Shown here: positions 1-8,863 of the stretch, piece after piece
Layout of the letters: each line of letters begins with the position of its first letter
Position numbering within the stretch: the stretch's first letter is position 1
Source: an uncultured Alphaproteobacteria bacterium
GTDB lineage: Bacteria; Pseudomonadota; Alphaproteobacteria; RF32; CAG-239
DNA: 64,000 nucleotides
Reading direction: 5' to 3'
Assembly (NCBI GenBank): GCA_944393215.1
Contig: CALXZL010000004.1
Coordinates: forward strand, 62,001-126,000
Notes under the pieces: model-generated
Databases searched by the model: none
What the model saw: only the letters and a program-made list of their open reading frames with translations
What the model was told of the DNA's origin: nothing
Position numbers and translations under genes: made by a program

Positions 1-933
1 ATTTACTTTTTTCCAAAAATCATAAACTTTAATATTCCGCAAGTAAGCAGCTTTAGCCCCGCTTCCGATCACCTTACCGGACATACTTTTATATTGAATA
101 CGATAAATTTTATTTCCGGTAAAATTAGAAGTTAATTTAATTTCAATTTCCTCTTTAGTACTATACTTGGTATATTTAGCCGTTTCAACATATTGATAAT
201 TATTTTTTTTAGCAATTTCCACCACACAATTCATCAGGCGCTCATATCCGACCACCCCGTTATTCCGGCAAGTTTCCTCATTTCGCCATTTAATAAAATT
301 AGGAATTTCCATTTTCTGAGAAATTTTTTTAAATCCGCGCACCATCATGGCTTTTTCGGCTTGATCAAGATTCATCCTTAACATAATACCGGAAATATCA
401 AAGACGGAAGCATTGGAGCGCTGAGAAGATTCTCGAGAATCATTCATCAAATTTTGCATGGTTTCATCACCTCCGGACTGATTATCTTTATTAAGGGAAG
501 AAGAAATAGCCTGAGGAACGGAAGATGCCAACTGGTCTACCCAAGTACCGGAAACATTGGGCAGATTAATATTTGAGAGATGTTGTTGATTTTGTTGTTG
601 CAAAGTATCGGTAAGCGTATCGGCTTGAGGCGGTGTTCCGAGTTGCATTTTATTTTGAGGCGGAGGATTTGCGTTATCTGCCTGAAACTTTTGTTGACCG
701 GACTGAACCATCGGAACGGGAGCGGTTGTGCTGGCAAAGTCAACATCATTATCGGAACCAAAACTCATATCATCATCAGACATAAAATTTTGCCCGTCAT
801 GAGGAGCTAAGGCATCTGGAGCAAACAGATCATCTGCTTGCGAAAAATCAGCATCCTGAGCCAGAACTGATTCCGCAAAAAAACAAGCCGAAAAAATCAG
901 CCCCAACAGCCCAAACTTTACTTTACCCAACAT
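1..933 (-). CDS. Exported protein of unknown function, partial (3' end beyond window)
   Basis: The minus-strand frame is open from an ATG at 933-931 to the left edge, giving 311 codons without a stop, so the gene continues outside the window. The first ~25 residues form a signal peptide (positive start, hydrophobic core, cleavage near VLA-QD). Residues ~26-160 are low-complexity, rich in D, Q, N, P and S. From ~175 a folded-looking domain begins (VFDISGIMLRMN), with the motif WRNEETC-RNNGVVGYERLMNC, that is two Cys about 20 residues apart, followed by beta-rich sequence. I do not recognise the family; the C-terminal half looks like a conserved periplasmic domain. It is divergent from trmFO, with 156 bp between them. 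Confidence 0.75.
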   Translation of the reverse strand, partial: MLGKVKFGLLGLIFSACFFAESVLAQDADFSQADDLFAPDALAPHDGQNFMSDDDMSFGSDNDVDFASTTAPVPMVQSGQQKFQADNANPPPQNKMQLGTPPQADTLTDTLQQQNQQHLSNINLPNVSGTWVDQLASSVPQAISSSLNKDNQSGGDETMQNLMNDSRESSQRSNASVFDISGIMLRMNLDQAEKAMMVRGFKKISQKMEIPNFIKWRNEETCRNNGVVGYERLMNCVVEIAKKNNYQYVETAKYTKYSTKEEIEIKLTSNFTGNKIYRIQYKSMSGKVIGSGAKAAYLRNIKVYDFWKKVN

Positions 934-1089
934 CAAGGTTTTACTCTTTTCATCAATCGATTAACTGGAAGCTATGCTAACGCAATTTTTTTTACATAGC
1001 AAACATTTCCAAGCATTTATCAAAAGAACTTTTGTATTTACAATTTTTTTTGCATTGCCTATAAAGAATAATAAATTGAAAGGGAAGAA

Positions 1090-2448
1090 ATGGAAAATAA
1101 AAAACTACATGTAATCGGAGCCGGATTATCGGGCAGTGAAGCGGCATGGCAAGCAGCACAAAGAGGCATAGAAGTTATTCTGCATGAAATGCGTCCGCAA
1201 AAATATTCCCCTGCCCACAAAAGCGAAAATTTTGCCGAACTGGTTTGTTCCAATTCTTTGCGCTCGGATGATTTTGAACACAATGCCGTTGGTCTGATGC
1301 ATGAAGAGATGCGACGTGCCGGTTCTTTAATCATGCAATGCGCTGATGCCACCAAAGTTCCGGCAGGAGGAGCTTTAGCCGTAGACAGAACCGGATTTTC
1401 TCAAATGGTCACGGAAAAAATAAAACAACATCCGAATATCAAAATCATATATGAGGAATTAACCACTTTACCGCCCCCAGACTTCGGAGAAGTTATCATA
1501 GCCACCGGGCCGCTGACTTCGGAAACGTTGGCACAAGACATTTTACAACAAGTTGATAATCAATCTCTGTCTTTTTTTGATGCCATTGCTCCGGTTGTAT
1601 ACAAAGACAGCATTAATTTTGACAAAGCATGGTATCAATCCCGATATGATAAAGGCAACAAGTTTGATTATATTAACTGCCCGCTGAATAAAGAAGAATA
1701 TTATGCCTTTTTGCAAGCGCTGAAAGACGGAGAAAAAACCCAATTTCATGATTGGGAAGATGTACACTATTTTGAAGGTTGTCTGCCGATAGAAGTTATG
1801 GCGGAAAGAGGAGATGAAACACTGACATACGGACCAATGAAGCCGATTGGTCTGAGTAATCCGCACAGTCAAGAAAAGCCCTATGCCGTTGTGCAATTAC
1901 GCCAAGACAACAAAGAAGATACTTTGCGCAACATGGTCGGTTTCCAAACCAAATTAAAATACGGCGAACAACAAAGAATATTCCGTATGATCCCCGGATT
2001 AGAGCATGCCGAATTTGCGCGTTTCGGAGGGATTCACAAAAACACCTTTATCAAAAGTCCAATTTTGTTAGATGAATTTTTAAGGCTCAAAAGCAGACCG
2101 AACATCCGCTTTGCCGGACAAATTACGGGATGTGAAGGCTATATAGAAAGTGCATGCATCGGCTATCTTGCCGGTTATTTTGCCGCGATGCAAATTCAAG
2201 GCATCCCCCCTGTTCTCCCCCCGCGGGAAACCGCTTTCGGCTCAATGCTGAATCATTTAACAGATGCCACCAATATTGAAGATTTTCAACCGATGAACAT
2301 CAATTTCGGCATATTTCCGACCATCAGCGGAGAAAGAACGGCAAACGGAAAATTTCGCAAAATAAAAGGCATGGACCGCAAGAAGGCATATTCAATAAGA
2401 GCCTTAGAAGCAATTAATAACTGGATAAATGAAATCAACAAACCATGA
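1090..2448 (+). CDS. trmFO: TrmFO, folate/FAD-dependent tRNA uracil-54 C5-methyltransferase
   Basis: TrmFO makes ribothymidine at U54 of the tRNA T-loop using methylene-tetrahydrofolate and FADH2. The 452-residue protein starts with the Rossmann FAD motif [16 protein letters not shown] (res ~8-23), followed by the family signatures [17 protein letters not shown] and [10 protein letters not shown]. The C-terminal half keeps [20 protein letters not shown] and GQITGCEGY, and ends with the NFGIFP region. The length is normal for the family. GGGAAG lies a few bases upstream of the ATG. Its TGA stop overlaps the hpnC start (ATGA), so it heads a four-gene operon with the squalene genes. Pairing a tRNA gene with hpnCDE looks like transcriptional convenience rather than a shared pathway. 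Confidence 0.97.
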   Translation: MENKKLHVIGAGLSGSEAAWQAAQRGIEVILHEMRPQKYSPAHKSENFAELVCSNSLRSDDFEHNAVGLMHEEMRRAGSLIMQCADATKVPAGGALAVDRTGFSQMVTEKIKQHPNIKIIYEELTTLPPPDFGEVIIATGPLTSETLAQDILQQVDNQSLSFFDAIAPVVYKDSINFDKAWYQSRYDKGNKFDYINCPLNKEEYYAFLQALKDGEKTQFHDWEDVHYFEGCLPIEVMAERGDETLTYGPMKPIGLSNPHSQEKPYAVVQLRQDNKEDTLRNMVGFQTKLKYGEQQRIFRMIPGLEHAEFARFGGIHKNTFIKSPILLDEFLRLKSRPNIRFAGQITGCEGYIESACIGYLAGYFAAMQIQGIPPVLPPRETAFGSMLNHLTDATNIEDFQPMNINFGIFPTISGERTANGKFRKIKGMDRKKAYSIRALEAINNWINEINKP

Positions 2449-3293
2449 AACTTCGACACAAAAATAAACATCAAGAAAATTTTCCCGTCGGGATGATGCT
2501 TTTCGGCAAAGAAAAAAGACAAATTGTATCGGATTATTATCGCTTTGCTCGATATGCCGATGACATTGCCGACAATCCGCATCTTCAACCGCAAAGCAAG
2601 GTAAACAAGCTCCATGAATTGGAAGAAATTTTCACGGGACAAAAAAACTATCAAGGTCAAAAGCTCAAATTTGTAAAGCAGCTGAAAACCGAATTTGAGC
2701 GCATGGAAATTCCCACCACCCTGGCGACAGACCTTTTAATTGCTTTTCGGCAAGATTCGATTGGATTTTACTATCAAACCTGGGGACAACTGATTGAATA
2801 TTGCAAATATTCGGCAGCACCGGTCGGCAAATTCATGCTAACCATCCACCACGAGCACCCATCAACTTATCTTCCGGCAGTTTCGCTATGCGTTGCTTTA
2901 CAGATTGTCAATCATATCCAAGACATCAAATATGACATGAAGCTGCTAAAACGCTTGTATATTCCCGAAGAAATAATGAAAAAATATCACTTGCGTCCCG
3001 AAGATTTAATCCAAAATAAAAGTTCAATCGGTTTACAAAAAGCCATAAGCCATTTAATGAAAAAAACACAAGGATTGGTCAAAGAAGGGAGCTTGCTTCC
3101 GCAGCTGATTCGCAATACGGGATTACGGATTGAGGTATGTATTATCCTTTCATTAACCAATATTATGATAAAAAAAATATTAAAAGGAGATGTATTGGCA
3201 AAAGAAATAAAATTAAGCCCGAAAGACTGGCTGATAGGAATTTGCCAAGGAATCTTAAAAGGCTTAACGACCAAGCTGGAAACACTATCATAA
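2445..3293 (+). CDS. hpnC: HpnC, squalene synthase-like protein (hydroxysqualene synthase)
   Basis: This is a trans-prenyltransferase of the squalene/phytoene synthase fold, 282 residues. The first Asp-rich motif is visible as RYADDIAD (~37-44) and the second as [21 protein letters not shown] (~157-177). In the bacterial three-enzyme route HpnD makes presqualene diphosphate, HpnC converts it to hydroxysqualene and HpnE reduces that to squalene. The assignment as HpnC rests on position (first of the C-D-E trio) and on divergence from HpnD. It overlaps trmFO by four bases (ATGA) and is followed 12 bp later by hpnD, indicating translational coupling. No squalene-hopene cyclase gene is in the window. 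Confidence 0.9.
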   Translation: MKLRHKNKHQENFPVGMMLFGKEKRQIVSDYYRFARYADDIADNPHLQPQSKVNKLHELEEIFTGQKNYQGQKLKFVKQLKTEFERMEIPTTLATDLLIAFRQDSIGFYYQTWGQLIEYCKYSAAPVGKFMLTIHHEHPSTYLPAVSLCVALQIVNHIQDIKYDMKLLKRLYIPEEIMKKYHLRPEDLIQNKSSIGLQKAISHLMKKTQGLVKEGSLLPQLIRNTGLRIEVCIILSLTNIMIKKILKGDVLAKEIKLSPKDWLIGICQGILKGLTTKLETLS

Positions 3294-3305
3294 AAAGGAA
3301 ATTTT

Positions 3306-4139
3306 ATGAATAATATCAAGAAGATAGTAAAAAAATCAGGTTCTTCATTTTTCTGGAGCATGCGTTTTCTTCCCTATGGAAAAAGAAACGCCATGTATAC
3401 AATTTATGCTTTTTGCCGCCACATTGATGATATTGTAGACGGAGACAAAGAAGTATCGGAAAAACTTGATTTAATGGAAGCATGGCGCCAAGAAATTGAT
3501 AATATTTATGATAAAAAAATTCCGGTCACGGAAATCGGCAGAAAAATATATAAAAATTGTATGCGTTTCAAACTGCCGAAGGAAGAATTTGTCCGCATCA
3601 TCAACAGCATTTCCATGGATTTACCGACGCCGATACAAGCGCCGAGTATGGAAAAATTCAATGAATATTGTCGAGGGGTTGCCGGTGTTCCCGGTAATTT
3701 ATCTTTAAGAATATTTGGTGTTAAGGATGAGACTTTAATTGAAAAATTATCCACCACTCTCGGAAATGCCTTGCAAATTACCAACATTTTGCGAGATGTA
3801 AAAGAAGACGCACAAGCCGGCAGATTATATATTCCCAAAGAAATGCTGGAAGAAGCCGGAATCACTTCAACCGATCCGTTAACGGTTGTCGTCAACCCCA
3901 ACTTAGCCCGAGCTCGTGAACAATTAGCTAAAATTGCGGCTGAAGATTATGAAATTTCTTATCAATTAATCAAACAGCTTGATAAAAAAATCGCTCGCCC
4001 AATATTAATGATGGCAAATATATATAAGCGCTATTTTGACATCATGCAAAATCGTGGCTGGGAAGTCATCTCTCCCAAACCGCAATTAGGTAAAATCAAA
4101 AAATTATCTTTAGCGTTGCGCGCCTTTTTCTTCAGGTAA
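3306..4139 (+). CDS. hpnD: HpnD, presqualene diphosphate synthase
   Basis: The 277-residue protein condenses two farnesyl diphosphates to presqualene diphosphate. It has both Asp-rich Mg-diphosphate sites: AFCRHIDDIVDGD (~34-46) and NILRDVKEDAQAGRLYIP (~160-177), plus the phytoene/squalene synthase signatures SFFWSMRFLP and YCRGVAGVPGNLSLRIFG. It is clearly more canonical than the upstream paralogue HpnC. A ribosome-binding AAAGGAA lies just before the ATG, and only three bases separate its TAA from hpnE. The last ~25 residues (KKLSLALRAFFFR) are basic and hydrophobic and could help membrane association. Confidence 0.94.
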   Translation: MNNIKKIVKKSGSSFFWSMRFLPYGKRNAMYTIYAFCRHIDDIVDGDKEVSEKLDLMEAWRQEIDNIYDKKIPVTEIGRKIYKNCMRFKLPKEEFVRIINSISMDLPTPIQAPSMEKFNEYCRGVAGVPGNLSLRIFGVKDETLIEKLSTTLGNALQITNILRDVKEDAQAGRLYIPKEMLEEAGITSTDPLTVVVNPNLARAREQLAKIAAEDYEISYQLIKQLDKKIARPILMMANIYKRYFDIMQNRGWEVISPKPQLGKIKKLSLALRAFFFR

Positions 4140-4142
4140 AAA

Positions 4143-5207
4143 ATGTTCTCGGAAGCAAGAACCTTTCACATCCTCGGAGGCGGCTTATCAGGTTTAAGTG
4201 CCGCCAAATTTCTTCGAACAAAATTTCCGCACGACCATATTGTTATATATGAAGCAGCACCGCATTTAGGAGGCAGATGCTATTCTTTTTACGATAAGCA
4301 TCTTGATAGAAATTTAGACAATGCCACTCATGTTGTACTAGGTGCCAACAAAGCAACATTACAATTATTGCAAAAGAAACAATTTCATTTAAAAGCCTAT
4401 TTTCAACGAGAAAAAAAAATACATCATAACTTTTGGCAAGAACTTCCGTTATTGATACGCTCCGTTTTTAATACCGAAGCACAAGAGACCGCACCGTCAT
4501 TATTAATAAGTCTGATATTAAAGCTATTTCCGTTTACAAAAGGAAAAAGAAAAATATATTTTTCACAAGGCGATTTAAGTGAAAATTTAATTTTACCGCT
4601 AAAAGATTATGCCAATGAAATCAATACCGGTTGGATATTAAAGGAAGCCGAATTTCAAAAAGAGCAAATTATTGCTCTAAAATTCAATCACAAAACAATA
4701 AATCTCAACCCTCAAGACATTGTCATATCAGCATTGGACTCGTATAATTATCACAAAATCTTTAACGGTCCGACATTTGAATATAACAGCATTACGGATA
4801 TTTACTATCGCACGAGTGTTCCCCTAACTTTACCGCATAATATACCTTTTTTAGGCACGCCGGAAAAAAAGACCGATTGGATTTTCATCAATAAAGACAT
4901 TGTTGCCGTCACCATATCAAACAGTGGCAAAATCGAAACAAGCCAAGATACCATAGCACGAGAAATTTGGAAGGAAATACGAGCTGTCAACGGCTTAACG
5001 CCGGCATTTCTCCCTCCTTACAAAATTCTGCATCACAAAAGAGCGACTATAAAGCAAGATAAAAAAAACAACAATAAGCGTCCGACATCAGCTCAAACAC
5101 AATATAAAAACCTATTCATCTGCGGAGATTGGACGATGAAAAATTATCCCTGTTGTTTGGAAGCAGCGGTAAAATCTGCTCAAAGAATTTGCCGATATAT
5201 AAAATAA
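4143..5207 (+). CDS. hpnE: HpnE, hydroxysqualene dehydroxylase (FAD amine-oxidase-like)
   Basis: This is the last step of squalene formation, reductive removal of the hydroxyl from hydroxysqualene. The 354-residue protein opens with an FAD dinucleotide motif HILGGGLSGLSAAKFL (res ~9-24), then the glycine/arginine segment HLGGRCYSF typical of phytoene desaturase/amine oxidase relatives, and closes with LFICGDWTMKNYPCCLEAAVKSAQ, the C-terminal FAD-binding motif. At 354 residues it is shorter than many HpnE proteins (often above 400), mainly through a compact middle domain, but both FAD ends are intact so I take it as functional. It is the last gene of trmFO-hpnCDE; the repeated cassette starts 33 bp after its stop. 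Confidence 0.88.
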   Translation: MFSEARTFHILGGGLSGLSAAKFLRTKFPHDHIVIYEAAPHLGGRCYSFYDKHLDRNLDNATHVVLGANKATLQLLQKKQFHLKAYFQREKKIHHNFWQELPLLIRSVFNTEAQETAPSLLISLILKLFPFTKGKRKIYFSQGDLSENLILPLKDYANEINTGWILKEAEFQKEQIIALKFNHKTINLNPQDIVISALDSYNYHKIFNGPTFEYNSITDIYYRTSVPLTLPHNIPFLGTPEKKTDWIFINKDIVAVTISNSGKIETSQDTIAREIWKEIRAVNGLTPAFLPPYKILHHKRATIKQDKKNNNKRPTSAQTQYKNLFICGDWTMKNYPCCLEAAVKSAQRICRYIK

Positions 5208-5291
5208 AATTCTATCAAAAAATTCAATTTACCCAATTTATTTTAAATACAACCGATTATATCATTTTTTTCATGCCCATATTTAATTTTC

Positions 5292-5320
5292 GGTTGCAAA
5301 AAAAAAAAAACGGTTATCAT
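5292..5320 (+). promoter_or_regulatory. Putative promoter with A13 spacer before the cysteine-rich cassette
   Basis: GGTTGC (5292-5297) and TATCAT (5315-5320) are 17 bp apart, with a run of 13 A (5298-5310) filling most of the spacer. In copy 2 the run is 12 A but one extra T restores exactly 17 bp to TATTAT. The -35 match to TTGACA is poor, so this is a candidate only. A homopolymer in the spacer could allow slipped-strand changes in expression. An inverted repeat CAACCGA...TCGGTTG (about 5250-5296) precedes it. Confidence 0.35.
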
Positions 5321-5363
5321 GGATAGTATAGGCTTTAGTTCTTATTATTTTTGGAGACGTGTT

Positions 5364-6287
5364 ATGAAAAAATCGGCATTTTTTATCGGAACGATAATTT
5401 CTTTTGGGATTTTATCTCTTTTATTGAGTGACGCTCTTGCTTCGGACACGTCTTCAAATCACATCACATTATACACACACGCCTTAGAGCTAAAGCCTAT
5501 ACCCTCTTCTTATCAGTTGGCAAAATCCACCTTCCTGCCCGACCGGTTTGATGATTTGGGCTTATCTAATTATAACACTTTGGACAACAATTATAATTCC
5601 GTTAATTGCGATATGTATCCGCTCACTTCTTGTCCTGCCGGAACTCATTGCGAAACTTGTCCTTTTGATGCAAAAAAATTTCGCGTGCTTTCTTGTAATA
5701 ATCCTTATATTTTATCTAATGGGACTTGCGTCTGTCCGACTAAAGTTTCTTTAACTTATACCAATGACAGATGTACCAAATATTGCGGCTCTACTTGCAT
5801 TGCCAAAACCTGTTCGCCTTCCACCAATCAAAGCGGATGCACCAACGGCACTCAAAGTTGTGATAACGGTTGCGGCGCCAATACCAGACAATGTTGCGTG
5901 GCTTGTGCGCATAAAGTAACCTCTAAACCGTCTTATGCGTCTTATACCTATTCTTCTTGTTACGACGGTTCAACCAAACAGATTCAAACCGGTTGGAAGT
6001 GTAATTCCGGATATCACCAGAAAGACAGTACTTGTGAAAAAGACTGCATTACCAACAACTGCTCGGGATATTCATTATCATCTTGTCCTGCCAATGCCAA
6101 CTGCACTCCTTGCACCATTACCGCTACCAACTGTACCACCTCCGGCACTAAATATAAATTTAATTCTTGTCAAAAGGGCTATTATCAAAGCGGAAATAGC
6201 TGTGTTCAAGGCTGTCCCAACAATAAAATTGATTTAGATAATTATTGGTGTAACGGAGCTTTACGTTGTTTTTTACCTTCTTATTAA
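5364..6287 (+). CDS. Cysteine-rich secreted repeat protein, copy 1 (cassette protein A)
   Basis: This is a 307-residue exported protein. I chose the ATG at 5364 because TTTGGAG stands 8 bases upstream and the paralogue at 26055 has the same start. Residues 1-26 form a signal peptide ending LLSDALA-SD. Residues ~27-80 are cysteine-free; from ~85 onward the chain is packed with Cys in short modules such as SCPAGTHCETCPF, SCNNPYILSNGTCVCP, CNSGYHQKDSTCEKDC and SCQKGYYQSGNSCVQGCP, resembling small disulfide-rich (EGF/VSP-like) repeats. It differs from copy 2 only in residues ~95-165 and in the last few residues. Its function is unknown; a surface or extracellular disulfide-bonded protein is the inference. 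It is followed 27 bp later by cassette protein B. Confidence 0.88.
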   Translation: MKKSAFFIGTIISFGILSLLLSDALASDTSSNHITLYTHALELKPIPSSYQLAKSTFLPDRFDDLGLSNYNTLDNNYNSVNCDMYPLTSCPAGTHCETCPFDAKKFRVLSCNNPYILSNGTCVCPTKVSLTYTNDRCTKYCGSTCIAKTCSPSTNQSGCTNGTQSCDNGCGANTRQCCVACAHKVTSKPSYASYTYSSCYDGSTKQIQTGWKCNSGYHQKDSTCEKDCITNNCSGYSLSSCPANANCTPCTITATNCTTSGTKYKFNSCQKGYYQSGNSCVQGCPNNKIDLDNYWCNGALRCFLPSY

Positions 6288-6314
6288 ATCAATTTTTTAT
6301 CAAAGGAGAAAATC

Positions 6315-6950
6315 ATGAATATTAAAAATAACAATTTTTCGGAGGTAAGCCTCATCGCTCTGGCTTTCTCCTTTTTTGGAGCTTCGGATGTTGCGGCACA
6401 AACCTGCATCACTCCGCCAACTTGCGAAAGTTTGGGATATACACTTTCTCAATCGCAATGCTCGGGACATAATTTTTTAAAATGCCCATTTAATACCAAC
6501 ATCGGCTATTGTGATTTAGGGAGCGGAAATAAAGTATCTTGCTCTGACGGTGGATATAGCGCAATTACAATAAGTGGGCAAAATTGCACCAAGGTCGACT
6601 ATGAAGGTTTAACCTGCTATCAATGTACAGTAGCTAAAACGTGCGCTGACGGAGGATATAGCCAAACACAAATAAGCGGACAAACTTGTAAAAAAGTAAC
6701 CTATGAAGGTTTAACCTGCTATCGATGCAATGCCAAAAGTTGCTCTGAAATGGGCTATAATTTATCTAGACCTAAAGGACAAGGCTGGAATTGTACGGCT
6801 TGTCCAACGGATCCCTCTAAATATTCTTGTTCTAAAATTCCATGTCCTAACGTTTTTGGAGTAATTGTCACCCGTAGTTGTCGTGATTGGGGATCTAATC
6901 TTGAATTTATTGGATATTCTGGAAATGAATGCTGCTATAAATTTAAATAA
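6315..6950 (+). CDS. Cysteine-rich secreted protein (cassette protein B1)
   Basis: The 211-residue protein has a signal peptide (cleavage near VAA-QT) and a strong AAAGGAG site before the ATG. A conserved N-terminal module CITPPTCESLGYTLSQSQC...LKCPFNT is shared with the second gene of the other cassette (27000). The rest differs: two near-identical ~30-residue repeats, CSDGGYSAITISGQNC.. and CADGGYSQTQISGQTC.., each ending YEGLTCYxC, then a CxxCP module and a C-terminal C-C-Y-K-F tail. It lies 27 bp downstream of protein A and shares its likely promoter. A surface or secreted role is inferred from export and Cys content; no enzymatic motif is visible. Confidence 0.82.
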   Translation: MNIKNNNFSEVSLIALAFSFFGASDVAAQTCITPPTCESLGYTLSQSQCSGHNFLKCPFNTNIGYCDLGSGNKVSCSDGGYSAITISGQNCTKVDYEGLTCYQCTVAKTCADGGYSQTQISGQTCKKVTYEGLTCYRCNAKSCSEMGYNLSRPKGQGWNCTACPTDPSKYSCSKIPCPNVFGVIVTRSCRDWGSNLEFIGYSGNECCYKFK

Positions 6951-7020
6951 CTTTCTAAATGAATTTAACAAAATTTTCAGTGAAGGTATTTTGGTCAATA
7001 GAATAATTTCACCCCAAAAC

Positions 7021-7050
7021 AAAAGCCTCATCTTTTATGATGAGGCTTTT
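7021..7050. terminator. Bidirectional terminator between cassette 1 and ftsZ
   Basis: A perfect 12-bp stem, AAAAGCCTCATC / GATGAGGCTTTT, encloses a 6-base loop and is followed by GTTTTTTC on the plus strand and GTTTTG on the minus strand. It sits between the convergent 6950 and ftsZ gene ends and can serve both. Confidence 0.9.
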
Positions 7051-7068
7051 GTTTTTTCTTTAAGACGT

Positions 7069-8763
7069 TTATTTTCTTCTCAAGAAAGAGGGGATTTCCA
7101 AATTCAAGCGTTCATCACCGCTATAATCTGTTCCGGTGGAAGAAAAAGTCGGAGAAATCGGCTCTTGTAAACGCTCATTTTCTTTTTTCTTTTTATTCCG
7201 ACGCGCAATCGAAAAACCAGTGATTCTATCGATCAACGTCGGCGTATGATGTTGATCATCATCAACAATCAACTCTTCTTGCTCTTCAATACGACGAGCG
7301 GCAAAAGGTTGAGGATTGTGGTTCGGAAATAATTCTGGTTCTTCTTCAACTTCACGTAGGTTTGTTTTTGGAGAGAACCCCTGATCATTACTTGCCAAAA
7401 TACTATCATATTGAGAATTATCATTAAGATCTTCAGCTTTATTAATGATAGCTTTAAACAAAGCGGTTGCCTTAGGCATATCATCAAAAGCATCCGAACG
7501 ATCCAATGCATCAAAATCATCAAAAGTTTTTTCAGATACAACCGGAGCGGAAACCTGTTGAACAACCGTCTCAATTTTTTCTTCATCTTCAACGGCTACA
7601 TTTTCTTCCGCTGTTTTTTCCATAATCGACTCTACGGTTTCCTCGGTAGAAGACTCTGATTCATTTTTAGTCGCCGCAAATTTTTCCAAATTAGAATCTA
7701 ATTCGGCAGAAGGGACAACCGGATGAACTTCTTCCATAAAAGTTGTCTCGGGCAAAACTTTTTTGGGCGCTGCCGATTTAACTGAAGATTTAACATCGCC
7801 GATTCCGGTAGCCACGATAGAAACGCGAATTTTTCCTGCTAAACTATCGTCAAAGCTGGAACCGAAAATAATATTTGCATCCTCATCCACTTCTTCTTTA
7901 ATACGACTTGCCGCTTCATCAATTTCAAAAAGGGTAATATCAGATCCGCCGGTAATATTAATAAGAACACCTTTTGCTCCATGCATAGAACAATCATCAA
8001 GAAGCGGATTTGAAAGAGCTTGTTCGGCAGCTTTAACAGCTCTGTTTTCGCCTTCTGCTTCGCCGGTACCCATAATAGCTTTACCTTTATCTTCCATAAT
8101 TGATTTAATATCGGCAAAATCCAAATTAATTAAACCCGGCATCATCATCAAATCGGTAATGGAACGAACACCGGCATAAAGCACATTATCCGCCATAACG
8201 AAGGCATCAGCCAAAGTAGTATTTTTATCAGCGATTCGGAACAAATTTTGGTTAGGAATAATAATGATACTGTCTACTTCTTTGGTAAACTCTTCAACGG
8301 CAGCTTCGGCTGTTTCATAACGTTTACGACCTTCAAACTGGAAGGGTTTGGTAACAACGCCGACGGTAAGGATCCCTTTTTCTTTAGCCAATTTAGCCAC
8401 AACGGGAGCTGCGCCGCTTCCGGTTCCGCCGCCCATTCCGGCAGTAATAAAGACCATATTAGCGCCTTCGAGCTCACGTTCAATTTCTTCCTTAGCTTCT
8501 TCGGCAGCCATTTTTCCGACTTCGGGACGCGCCCCTGCACCCAAACCTTGAGTCGTTTCAAGACCGAGTTGAATTTTTCGACTGGCGGTAGAGTGAGCTA
8601 AGGCTTGCGCATCTGTATTGGCAACAATAAAGTCAACGCCTTCCAAATTTTGGGCAATCATATTATTAACGGCATTTCCGCCGCCGCCGCCGACACCGAT
8701 AACAGAAATTCTGGGTTTCAAATGAGCGATAGTTTTTTCAGGTACAGCTAATTTAATTGACAT
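7069..8763 (-). CDS. ftsZ: Cell division GTPase FtsZ
   Basis: FtsZ is the tubulin-like GTPase that forms the Z ring. The 564-residue protein has the N-terminal GTP-binding loop [15 protein letters not shown] (~21-35), the tubulin signature GGGTGSG (111-117) and the T7-loop region [11 protein letters not shown]. Residues ~330-540 are a long acidic, low-complexity linker, making the protein much longer than E. coli FtsZ (383), as is common in alphaproteobacteria. It ends with the conserved C-terminal peptide [12 protein letters not shown] that binds FtsA and other partners. It is the last gene of the dcw cluster, 100 bp downstream of ftsA. GGAAG precedes the ATG, and the terminator at 7021-7050 follows. 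Confidence 0.99.
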   Translation of the reverse strand: MSIKLAVPEKTIAHLKPRISVIGVGGGGGNAVNNMIAQNLEGVDFIVANTDAQALAHSTASRKIQLGLETTQGLGAGARPEVGKMAAEEAKEEIERELEGANMVFITAGMGGGTGSGAAPVVAKLAKEKGILTVGVVTKPFQFEGRKRYETAEAAVEEFTKEVDSIIIIPNQNLFRIADKNTTLADAFVMADNVLYAGVRSITDLMMMPGLINLDFADIKSIMEDKGKAIMGTGEAEGENRAVKAAEQALSNPLLDDCSMHGAKGVLINITGGSDITLFEIDEAASRIKEEVDEDANIIFGSSFDDSLAGKIRVSIVATGIGDVKSSVKSAAPKKVLPETTFMEEVHPVVPSAELDSNLEKFAATKNESESSTEETVESIMEKTAEENVAVEDEEKIETVVQQVSAPVVSEKTFDDFDALDRSDAFDDMPKATALFKAIINKAEDLNDNSQYDSILASNDQGFSPKTNLREVEEEPELFPNHNPQPFAARRIEEQEELIVDDDQHHTPTLIDRITGFSIARRNKKKKENERLQEPISPTFSSTGTDYSGDERLNLEIPSFLRRK

Positions 8764-8863
8764 TGTTCTTCCTAACTAAAAAATTCTTTTGCAACAAAAA
8801 AGTTCTCCTTTAGCAGAAGGATAGCACATAATAAATTAAGGTTTAGTTACCAAGCAAAAATTT

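Larger units (their letters stand above)
5241..6287. repeat. Long direct repeat, copy 1 (leader plus cysteine-rich gene)
   Basis: The sequence from 5241 matches that from 25932 (copy 2) with the same total length. It is base-for-base identical over about 5322-5643 and 5898-6240. Between these lies a diverged block of ~250 bp (5644-5897) with synonymous and non-synonymous differences, and the last codons also differ. The homology starts just after the stop of the upstream gene in both places. It has no IS-like terminal repeats or transposase. The pattern suggests duplication followed by patchy gene conversion. Confidence 0.95.
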
